NCBI GenBank assembly: GCA_036244855.1 | Contig: BQKZ01000606.1 | Coordinates: forward strand, 70,291 to 134,290 | Length of the DNA: 64,000 bases | Source: Temnopleurus reevesii | Taxonomy: Eukaryota > Echinodermata > Echinoidea > Temnopleuroida > Temnopleuridae | Reading direction: 5' to 3' | In this document: positions 43,101 to 55,700 of the stretch, piece by piece | Position numbering within the stretch: the stretch's first letter is position 1 | Layout: the number at the start of each line of letters is the position of its first letter | Program-made: the position numbers and the translations under genes | The notes under the pieces: generated by a model | What the model was told of the DNA's origin: nothing | Seen by the model: only the letters and a program-made list of their open reading frames with translations | Database searches by the model: none

Positions 43101-46100
43101 CATGACCCTTAAAATAAGAAGAAACCCTAAAATCCCACATTTTTCATATTTGTGTCGTTTTTTTGAAAAGTGGATTTGGTGCCATATAAATTGTATCATT
43201 ATTAAATCATTAGAAAAATGCTCTACCCCCCCCCCCCCCACACACACACACACAAACTTGGGCTCATATCTATATCACGAAGAACATCCTATCTACCTGC
43301 ATATACAAATCTATATACCTAATATCTATATTTAATTGTGTGGATATCTATTTTCCAATCTATATTACATTTCTAGAACCAGACATCTATAATGCTCACA
43401 AACATAATCATAATTCACTCTGTGATTCTTGGAATACCAGGATGTTACGCCCCCTTGAAATATATGATGAGAAGAGAGTAGAGAGTTGAATATATAAATA
43501 TCAACACATCTTCATATTACTGTGCGAAGTATTATATATAGATGGTGATATATTCATCACAATATGATAATTGAATTAATATTATGTTATTTCCCTAGGC
43601 TCGTGACTAGGATAGAAATTACATTTTGTTTCGCATATTGCTATTTAAAAAAATAATCAACTAATTGTTCTGGTCTAATAATCTGTTGATGAAAAAAATC
43701 CAAAAGGTTCATCATAAGACCAAATGCATGTGAGCGAATATTATACAGTAAGATGTCCAGGCTTCTTTCTGAATCTTCATGCCATAGTGGGATGGGTGGG
43801 ATTCAATCTGTACCCTCTAATTGAAAGTAAAGATCATTTCCACAAGAGGGTGTGGATTGAATCCCACCCATGGCGTTAAATTGCCATCAGCACGAAATTC
43901 ATCCATATAGTCCTGCACTCAACCCATGTGAGGTAAATGGGTACCTGGCAGGAGTATTCCTCCATTGAAATGCTTGAGTACAGGGATGGCAATGGCCAAA
44001 GACAAGGTAATCATGCAATAGAACCTAGAGCACTCTGCAGAGTGAATAGGTGCATTTATAAATTAAATGTATTCATATCATTACAATTATCATTTTAAAC
44101 TATTTATTTTTTCTAACAGACAAAAAAAAAACAATCCCAGCTTTACTAAAAGTGCTCTTGAATTAATTAGAATTTGATAGAAGCACTTGTGAATATTCTC
44201 ACAAAGCAATTACAATGAACATTTAAAGTAGGAGCTTTAATCATTTTGATCGTCTTGTGTTCCAAGAGTAGAGTGTACTTGACAATAGAGTATCTTCTCT
44301 GGGGAGATGATTAGCAATATTCAAGCCCTCTTTATATTTGCTCAATTGTCACATAAGATGTAAAACTAACTCCAATAGATCAGGATATAACAATTGTTTC
44401 CTACATAGTACACATAAGATTTCATACTCCTATATGTCTGTAATAAGTACAATACTTTTTAATAGGCAAGTTTACTAATGAATAAAAAAAAATTTGCTTT
44501 CATTATACACAAAGGTTGCTTTTGACGACCAGAAAGATTGCTCTAGATGACCGAAAAGCTTGTTTGAGGCTTAGCTGAAAGCTGTACGAAAAATGGATTC
44601 CAAGTATTGTAGTTCAATTTTTACTAACCAGTCTCAGGAATACAAGCTATCTACAATCGTTGGCGATATGCATAAATTGAAATCTGGTAGTAAACTGGCA
44701 TATTAAACAAATCTATACTTGTGGAGATATTGAAATCATCCAGATGTCATGGCAACAAGAATCCTCAGACTGGAAACTACCTATTATGCTAAGCCTCTAT
44801 CTTGATTGCCAGTAGGATAATTGCCACCATTTTGTGTAGAGATAGAAAAGCAAGTATATAATCACACTTTGATTTATATGAAAAGGTGTAGGCTTTGAAT
44901 TTGGCTTTGAATGAACCAGAAAGATTTTTTTATACTTATTATCAAAAATATTTTCTCCCAAAAAAGAGGGACAAAAGGGGAGTGTACAATAATCATCATT
45001 TTCAAGTAAATTGAAATGTTACAATCCAACTATGATTCAGTTGTGTAGTGTAGTGTATTGGGCAAAAATGCAAAATATATATTTTTTTCAACAGGTTATA
45101 GTCACTTAGAATCTTTTTGTAATATATTCATTTTAATATAACTCATTCCAAATGGAAAATAGGAGTAAGAAGGAAGTGAAAACACCAGCCAGTAAAAATT
45201 TATTACAGGGCCTAAAATCTATTACATCAATGCACTAACAAATCATATGAAATGAAGTAAAAAAAAGAGCTTGAGCTTTTGACCCTAGCAGAATCTTCAG
45301 AAGCAAAATGACAAGGAAATGAAGTGAACACATATGAAAATCTGGAGGTGCATATAAAATCCGATGAGTTAAGAACACAAAGCAGATATGACAAGAATAA
45401 TGATAAATCATTGCATTTTAGTAGACTATCATTCCTTCACTACACCCTTCATTTACCAGTATCCCTTTGGAACTTGCAGGAAATCATGTGGAAATTATAA
45501 TTTCAATACACACATCAAAATATCACGACGATATGCTAATACTTGAAACATGTGGGAGACGTGTTGGTAATATTGGTAATATTGGGAAAAATAAATGCAT
45601 TAAAGTTCTGGTAAGTAGTCTTCTAGTAGGTAGAGTAGGTAGAGGAGGTTTGATTACCCTGAATGATGCCGAATGTAAAAAAAAAAATTGTTAGGATGCC
45701 CACAACCGACTGACCCTCTAAAAATGGTCCGACCGGCCTTTTTTTTTGTTTGCTTTTCACCAAGATTAAAGAATCACAGTAAGATTTATGAATGACCTGA
45801 AAAGTCATTTTAATAAATATGCTCTTTCGCATTTCATCCCCTTCTTAGTCTTATTTTCCTCATGGTCGTGACTCTCGCATTTCAACTAGAGGGTAGTAAG
45901 TTCGAATCCAACCCATGGTGCCAATTTCCTTCAGCAAGAAATTCATCCACATTGTGTTGCACTTAACCCAGGTGAGGTGAATGGGTACCTGGCAGGAATA
46001 TTTATTCATTGAAATGCCAAGTGCGCCGCGGATGGCTGCCGGCTAAAGCCAGGGTAATAATAATATAAAGCACCTTGAGCACTCAGCAGAGTGGATATGT

Positions 46101-49100
46101 GCACTACATAAATTGCATCTATTATTATTATTATTATTAGAAAAAAAACTGTCTGACCAACCATTGCTTTTTAATCATAAATGGCATTGGAGGGCATCCC
46201 AACAAATTGTTTTACCTAAGATATGAAGCATGACACCTCATATCTATCATACCCACCCATGCCTGCCAAATGATCTTTGCTATGTGAGCATGCATTGCTA
46301 AGATGCCAGCCATACCGACTACCATGGCAACCGTATCCATGGATCTTCCAAGGCTTTTTATCTTTTTCCCTCTCTCTAGATCAGCATTATTCATCAGTCT
46401 TGAGGATTTCAACCAAATAGGAAATATAGAATAATAATGTATTGTGAATACACATTTATTGTTCCATGCATGGATGGAAAAAAAAACACAACAGAGTAAT
46501 TACCTGATTTTATATTCTTTTTTTATAATTAAAAATTAAATGCAAAACGAAACCGAAACAGATATTTAGACCAGTATACTTTTCATTGTTTTCATTTATT
46601 TACTTTTTTTTAATGTTTAATTTCTATTTATTTTTTAAGTTTTTATATCTTATTCCCATCCCCTGCTCCCATACTTGTTGGTTAGGTATTGCAGAGGTGC
46701 TTAACATTCCTGAACATGTATAAAGTTTGAATTAGAATGTGAATCATTAACAGCTGAACAAAATTAAGAGAGTACATGCCATTGATAGGTACATGTATGC
46801 TCTTAGCCATTCACTTGTGATGAAAGCCTGGAACTTTAAAACATCTGGGCTCCGTAACATAAAGGTTTGCAATTGATCGCAAATCAGGTAGTAAAGTTTG
46901 CAATTGATCGCAAAATCAAATAGCGATTAATCGCAAACCTTTATGTTAAGGGGCCCTGGTAATGAAAAGGTTTTTGTTTTGCAATACTTTGATTAGACTT
47001 CCCAAGTCAAAATGAGTCATTTGGTGCAGTTCAATCAAAATAAGATCGCTTCCAATCTCTCGAAAAATACAAGAATTCAATGTAAGGCCCTGGTCACATA
47101 GGACCCCGAAAGCACCTCGATTCACCCCGACTCTTTCTTAATTCACAGTTAACTGCCTCAGAACAACAAGTCGTGTTGAATCGTGTTGCTTCCGGGGCCG
47201 TATGTGACCGGGGCCTTAAGCTTTAACCATCACAAGATGCAATGTGCACCTCATACATCATTCTGAAGTAAACACCACATTCGCCAAGCATACCTTTATC
47301 ACGAGCAATTTCTTCCAAAACTTAATTACTTTCTCTGCATGCATGACGACACACAGCTGGAACCCAATTCAAATATAGAAACATACCCATGCCTTCATGG
47401 ATTCGTCAAATATAGACCCTTTTCACATTGGGAAATTTAAAGAACTCAGATGTATGTTTGCTGTGTGCGCCGCACTTGATTTCATATGTATCGGTACATC
47501 CAATTCAAATATAGAAACATTCCCTTGTGCCTTCACATATCAAATATACACCCCTTTCACATGTGGAAAAAATTCAAGTACTTTGTTTTTTCACTACTTA
47601 TGTGGCAGCAATAACAGGGCCTAAAAAAGTAAACACCTTCAGCAATGCATTCACAATAGATTCATAAACAAAACAAGTAGCTTCCTTTTTATTCCCTTAA
47701 CAGATGTAACATATGTTTGACATTTCTCTGTAGGATAAGAGGGAAGGATATATATTTGTGTGCACCTACATTTAGCTGTTGCGAGTGCTTGAATGGAAGA
47801 CGTTTATGTTGTCCTAGAAACTGTTGTCCCTATATCGGCAGGTGAAGAAAAAATATGAAAAAATGAATGACCAACCCTCCATAAAAATGATGGGAAGTAA
47901 TGTTTTCATTCCTTACTCTGTATGCACAAAGCTGCTAACCTTTCCAGTATATGCGTAAGGTTAAAATTAGAATGTAAAGAACAAAAAAGCTGAAAAAAGG
48001 GTGAGAACAAATATGACAACAATAGCTACACTCTCAGCCACTCCCTTGCGATGAAAGTCTTGAATTCATATGAAAATACACCCAATGCGTAGCTAGCAAC
48101 GATCACTATCATTGTATATTCAGATAAGTATAATTAATATTCTATTTTGGAGAGAACATTGACACACCTTCCCACAGCCCCATTTTAATATCCTTTACAC
48201 TAATTCTTTCTCTGTAAATTCATTAGTCCTCTTGCATTTGTTAATAAATTAGCCTTCTAGGCTTGCATACCATGCAATGCACCAAGGCCATACACTGAGG
48301 CATCTGAGGTATTCAGTCTAGACAAGATTTATGTCAAAACATTTATTAATATTTAAAGATATATTCTGGTATTTGTTAAAAAAATAAAATAAATGTTCAC
48401 AGAATCGCACAAAATGTGAGAAGAATGTTCAGAACTATGAATAAATAATATGTGCCAAAGTGTTTTNATTTAACCATCACAAGATGCAATGTGCCCCTCA
48501 TACATCATTCCGAAGCAAACACCACATTCGCCAAGCATACCTTTATCACGAGCAATTTCTTCCAAAACTTAATTACTTTCTCTGCATGCATGACGACACA
48601 CAGCTGGAACCCAATTCAAATATAGAAACATACCCATGCCTTCATGGATTCGGCAAATATAAACCCCTTTCACATTGGGAAATTTAGAGAACTCAGATGT
48701 ATGTTTGCTGCGTGCCCAGCACTAATACAAGTACCAGTCCATCCAATTCAATACCCCATGCCTTAGATAACTTCATCAAATAAAAACCCTTTTACATAAA
48801 ATGTAAAGAAAAAAAAAGTCCTAGGCCTTTCACTACAAAGCCAGCAAAAATAATCACCAAGCCTTCACATGTACATGTACACAAAGATGTTTGCTGTGTG
48901 CGCCGCAATAAATTTCATATGCATCGGTACATCCAATTCAAATATAGAAACACATACCTCATGCCTTCACATATCAAATATAAACCCCTTTCACATGTGT
49001 AAAAATTCAAGTACTTTGTCTTTTCACTACTTATCTGGCAGCATTAACAAGGCCTTAAGAAGTAAACACCTTCAGCAACACATTCACAATAGATTCATAA

Positions 49101-52100
49101 ACACAAATATAAACTTCCCTTTTTATTCAGTTAACAGATGCGACATCTGTGTGACATTTCTCTGTAGGATAAGAGGGAAGGAGATATATTTGTGTGCATC
49201 TACATTTAGCTGTTGCGAGTGCTTGAATGGAAAACATTTACTTGGTCCTAAACTGTTGTCCCTTTGGGCCAAAGTGAAGTTTTTACTTTGAGATCAATTA
49301 TAATAGCAGCATGAAGCAAAATTCATCATTAGAACACTCCAGGGAAGACGCCCTACTCATGTCAAATCTATTAGATGAAAGAGGTATCAGTAGGCGAAAC
49401 AAATGTGAAAACATGAATGACCAACCCTCAATAAACTCATTTTCATTCATTGCACTGTATACACAAAGCTGCTATCCTTTCCAGTATTTGAGTAAGGTTA
49501 AAATTAGAATGTAAAGAACAAATAAGCTAGCTGAAAAAAGGGTGAGAACAAACGTGACAACAATAATCACACTTTCTGCCTTTTACTTGTGATGAAAGTC
49601 TTGAATTTGTTTAAAATACATTTTAAGCATATTAATTCTCCAATGGTTGCCACCTCTGTACAAAAGTATCTTTACTATCTGACTATTCTACAATGGAGAG
49701 AGACGGTTAACACACCTTCCTTCAGCCCCTTCTTAATATCCTTTACATTAAATCTTCTCTGTAAATTCATTAGCGCTTTTGCATTCATTTTCATAATGAA
49801 TTAGCCTTCTAGACTTGCATAACATGCAATGCACCAAGGCCATACTCTGAGGCATCTGAGGTATTCAGTCTAAAAGACAAAATTTATGTCAAAACATTGA
49901 TTCATATTTAAGCACCGGCAAGGAACATTTTACATCCTATTCAGACTTCCAACAGTAAACATCAGGTGAACGTCCAACATCAGGCTGTTTTTCCAAGACA
50001 TATCAGACTACTCTACCTGATGAACTTTGTTGCCAATATTTGTCCCCTGGAATATAGAAATTAAATTGAATTGAAACTAGACATGCTAATGCAATGAACA
50101 TACTGGAATGTGAACTGAGGGTGTTCTCATGGGAGATATGTCAAACAAAAGAAAGATTCTCCGGCCCATCGTTGAAGAAAAACATTGATTTTTACTGGGA
50201 AACTTCACCAAGGATATTCTAAAATCAGGAGTGAAAACCAAAAATTATTCACAATCGTGAAACCCTTTTCGAGCATTCACTGCACATACCCTAACATTCT
50301 TGAAATAACAAGCTTGATCCACGCATGTCAAACTCTGATTGAAGATCATGTGCTATCTCATTCGCTGATGAACAGAGACAGGATAATGTTATCAAGGGGA
50401 AAACTAGACCATAAATTTTATCCTCTACTTGAACACCGATGCCAAACAGCATTATCAAATGCAGACGTTGGAGAAAACACTGTGGAAGTGATGAAATGTA
50501 GTGAGTGAAGGTGTTGGTTTGGTGGTAAAGACCTTAGATTGTGAATAATATGGCCCTGGGTTTGCAAACCCATTGCAGTTCTAACTCCTTTGGCAAGAAT
50601 TTCATCCAAGTATGATTTTTCACAAATTATGCTAATTGGGTACTAGTAGAAATCAACAATTATCATCCTAGTTTAGATGTGTTTGTTTGCCACATTGAAT
50701 GGATTGACAGATATGTAACCCTTTTAAAAAATTTAAAAGGAAAATAATATGATTTTGGTTCGTATCAAACTAGAAAGTCCATATCTAATTCAAGTGTACT
50801 ATTAGGAATAAACCATTATTATCCTAGCTTAAAGATGTGCTAATTTGCCACAATGAATATACTGAAAGAGGTGTAGACTTTTTTTTAAGTAGAAAAGGCA
50901 AATAATATGATTTTGTCTGGTATTAAACTATAAAATCATATCTCTTATTCAAGAGCATTCCATACTCTGGATTCTGCACGTTCGCTTGTAAACACAAATC
51001 TTGCCATTCCAAACCGTATCACAAGATATGCTTGTTTGTTCCAAACACACTGACTCGGATCACACAAGGTTAATGGACGTCTTTACAAGATTATCAGAAT
51101 GGAAACTCATCTTAACAGAGTCCTTGAGATGGATGATAATACCTTGTTGCATTAGGAATCTGGAGTGTGAGGCTGAATAATGCAGAGAAAAATCAGATCT
51201 AGTTCTAGCACAAATGAACTATTTTTCTCTGGAAACCATTGAATTGAATAAAAAAATTATTTCCTTTTTCATAGACATAACCAATACAAAATAACATGAA
51301 AAAGTATTAGAATTAAAGGAAGCATGGCCTGTATTGGGATCGCCTTAACAACAAACAAATTTGAACAAAATTGTCTTTTATAAGAAGAGTCAAGAAAATA
51401 AATTAGCCTATATAACAAGAATATCACCATTACAATTTAATTCATTACAATTCTCAAGGTTCAATATCAGATTCGCCCTATGATTAAAATTATAGTAAAT
51501 CTATTAACATTTAATCAGGTTTTTTAATTAGTCTGAAAATACCAAAGCCGTGTGATGCTAGAGTCCTGTCATAACAGAACTCATCTTGAAAGTGTCATGC
51601 CTGATATACTCTGTGCTTGAATCATATTATCGCAGCTCCCTTGAGATCAAATTAAGACAGCTCTCATGCTGGTTTGAAGATATACCTATGTAACCTACCC
51701 CATCCTCCCCGTTCAGTGATTTCAGGGAAAAGCAGTATGCTTTATATATTCACCCTGTATTCCCTGATATCTGATGTGATTTCTGAAATATTTCATATTG
51801 TTGATGACATAAAGCAACAGAAATCAAAATTTCACACTTTAGAAATTGCGCAGGAACAATTATGAGGAGAAAAATGTAAAGGGGAACCACCTCTCCAACA
51901 TTGACGTCCCACTGGACAAGCTCCAGGTAAAATATGAAATTCCATCAGAAAAAAAAACGTCTTCTATCTTATTCAAAAATAATTCTTCTTGTCCAATATT
52001 GATTCATAAAATATTGAGAACATGTATGATGTCTCTCTGTTCCATTATTATTTTGTTTTAGGAGGGGTGACAACTGACTACAGTATGCACAAGATTTAGA

Positions 52101-52699
52101 AAAAATCTAAAATATGAATAATGAAGCAGCTAGACCCAAGTGAAAGAAAACATGACTGAACAATGACAATACTCTCAGCCTTTGATTTGTGAAAAAAGCC
52201 TTGAATTTGTATGAAAAAGTGAGAAAGTAACATGTCTCTACTCCATTCCTCTTTCTCACTTTTTGGATTCATATATTCTGTTTCGTATGAAAATACACAT
52301 AACAAATCTTCCAGAGTCGTTGCATTGGGGGGGGGGGGTGTTGAAGAAGCAGACTGGATAAAGATTTGTTGAAGCTATATGTTATTGACCTCAAATCTTC
52401 AAAACATATATTGAAAAAAAAAAAACTCTATTCTACCCCTAAAACAACTATGATTACCTTGTGATAAAGATATTATAATTCTACTTAAATTGACAGGCCA
52501 AGAGCAGGTGTGTTTTTTTCTCCATAGCATCAATGAATGAATACTAATTGAATCAATTAAAATCAATTACTCCTACAAACATAATTACAAGTGACAAGGA
52601 TCTTTGTTGCAAGGAGAGCATCAATAACAACACCTGACAATAATTCATTTAAAAGGTCACTGGTCTAGACCAAATGTGCTGTTGTCTTACATGTTGACA

Positions 52700-52754
<55 letters not shown>

Positions 52755-55700
52755 AGTGATTTCGGGGAAAAGCAGTATTTCACGTGCAATCCCTGATGTC
52801 TGATGTGATTTCTGAAAGATTTCATATTATTGTTGATATAAAACAATGTCTCACATCCTATCCCACCCCTAAAATTGCCCAGGAATAGGTTAGAGCAAGA
52901 GAAATTAAAGTGAAACTTCCCCCCCCCCCCCCCCCCCAATATTGATGTCCCACTGGAAAACCTACAGGTAAAATATGAAATATCCTCAGAACAAAAGGAA
53001 TTACCTTCTTTCTTTTTCAATAATGGGTCCAATATTGATTCATGAAATCTTGGAAGCATGTAGGCTATGTTGTCTCTCTGTCCCATAATTGTTTTTTTTT
53101 GGGGGGGGGTAGGGGAAGGGGGGGATGACAACTGACTACAGTATGCACAATTAACTTTCCAACAAAATACTGAAAAAAAACAAAATGAACTCTATTCTTT
53201 AAAAAAAAATATACCCCTAAAACGACCATGATTACCTTGTAATAGATATCATATTTGTAATTGAATTGATAGGCCAAGAGCAGGTGTGTCTTTCTCAAAA
53301 GCATCAATAAATGAATCCTAATTGAATCAATTAAAATAAATTACTCCTACAAACATGATTACAAGTGACAAGGTTCTTTGTTGCAAGGAGAGCATCAATA
53401 ACAATTCCTGACAATAATTGATTTAAATGGCAACCAGTCAAGACCGAATGTGCTTTTGTCTAACATAGCAACAACCACCAAAATATATATATTACACAGG
53501 GTTTGATCCTTTCAGCATATTCATTATTCAAAGTAAATCAAATATTCAGAAAATATTGTAAAATGTTGATCAAGGAAATAGTGTAACATTGCTTTCGTTC
53601 AAATATTTTTTTGAACAAAAAAAATGATAATGTGTGACATCTTTAAAATGGAAATTATCAATCATTAGCATCTCTAAGTAAAACTCGTCAAGATTACTCT
53701 GATTAAATTTCATTGGAAAGATGATATAATGCAAGTTTTGCTTTTGAAGAACTACATGTACATGTCACATTACATTAGGGGCCATAGTACATGCATGACG
53801 CATCAAAAAGCAGGAAAAAATATCAGAATTTCTGATTTAATAAATGGTAATCTATTTTGTTTATTAATAAACCATGTACATAGTGATTGACTTCTTAATC
53901 ACTCCATCACATTGAGCATAAATTTCTCTTCATGATTTGGTGTTCCTGCGACACATCTTTAAATAATAATCAGAATAATAAGAATTTAGATTTATGCAGT
54001 TTCAAATCTGTTGAGAGATCATCCTTCCAGTCTGTAATTGACCACAAGGAAAAGAGAAACAATATTTGTTAAAATCTAAGATTTCTGAATGCATCCATCA
54101 ATGATTTACAGACTTTTCAATTTCAAATTATCTTGATAGTTTTCTGTTATCCATCATAGTCACTGTACAGCAATAAATACATTGCAGCACAAGAAGCCCA
54201 TAAATTGCCTGGTTTTACTTTCATATCCTACTCTTATACTAATTATCAAAAGTCCAGGAAGAATGAAATAGATAACGGTCGTATCTTCTGCCCAAGTTAG
54301 TAGTGCAAGGTTAATAGATCATCGTCAGAAAGGGGATGGGTTGGAAGGGGTAGGGGAGAGGGGGAGAGCAAGGGAGGGAGAGCAAGGAGGTGAGAGGAGG
54401 TGAGATGAGGAGAGGAGAGGAGAGGAGGAGAGAGAGGAGGCAGAATGAGGGGTAGGGGAAGAAAGGGAAAGAAGGGGCGGGAGAAATGGGGAGAGAAGAG
54501 GAAGGGGGGTCAGGAGACGAGAAGGGAAAGGGAAAAGGAGAGAAGGGGAGGGGGAGGAGAGAGGGGGAGAGAAGAGGGAAGGGAGAAAGATTGATAGAGG
54601 AGGAAAGGCAGGAGAGAGGATGAGGGGGTGTAGAGGGAGAAGGAAGAGGAGGGATGGAAAGGAGGAGGGATGGAATGAGAGAGGGGAGAGGAGAGGAGGA
54701 GCCAAAAGGCGAGGTAAGGAGAAAGACAGGGGAGGGAAGGAGAAAGGAAGGGGAGGGGAGGCAGAAGGAAGGAGAGGGGACAGTAGGCAAGAAGGAGAAG
54801 GTGGAGGGGAGGATAGAGAAGGGGGAGGGGGAAGTGGAGGCGTGGGGCAGCAAGAGGAAGAGGACAAGGAGGAGGTCGAGAAGGAGGTGGAAGGAGAATG
54901 CGAGGGGGTGGAGGAGTGGGATGTGGAGAGGAGTCAGAATATAATCCTACCTTAAAACATGAAGGAATGGAGTTACATCTAAAAAAATTAAATTGATACA
55001 CCCCTTGCATATTCTGAGAGTCTGGTCATATTTAGTTACATTTTTACTTTGCTCTACCAGGGAATAAATGAGATCCTCTTACCAAACCATATCCTAACGC
55101 ACATTGGACAAGGAACAGGGTATACAGGCAAGCACATTACATAGCCACCGCATTTCNCATCACATGACTGCTGGGAATACTTTATACTGGTATGCTGCCT
55201 GTGTTATTGGAAAACATTACATCTTACCTATATCAACACATCTACTCATTCTAGTGGTATGCAATACATAGAAGATTATATCACAATGAAAGATAAAACA
55301 AAATGTTTCATATTAATGACATACAAGGAAACAAGGATAAATATAAAATCTAGATTACTCTGCAACCCTTCACAGAATATACATTGCTAGCTACCCCCTC
55401 CTTGCAAATTTGAAAGTTCAATTTCATTCATGAAATTTACTTATTCTTAAACTACCACATCTTAAAACAATAGTGACACTTGGTGACTGCGCCTTCAGCT
55501 GTGCTGCTCCAAAACTTTGGAACAAATTGCCAATAGAAATAAGATAATCTCCATCTATAGATGTTTTTAAAAACTTGTTGAAAACTCATTTATTTCTTGA
55601 AGCTTTTCAATGATACCTTGTACCTATATATGCATTATTTTTGTAACAATATCAACATACCCTGACATTACAGCGCAGTAGAGTATATCCATATCGTTAT

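Noticed and set aside
48869..49291. 140-codon frame as a possible gene
   Set aside because: Not kept open in the parallel copy at 47.4-47.8 kb and no domain seen.
50185..50508. 107-codon frame as a possible nested gene
   Set aside because: No recognised domain, no splice signals examined that fit, and a SINE begins at its end.
54311..55010. Long open frames of 96-180 codons on both strands, Pro/Ser/Leu- or Arg/Glu/Gly-rich
   Set aside because: They are translations of the polypurine tract; low complexity, open in several phases at once, no domain or splice context.
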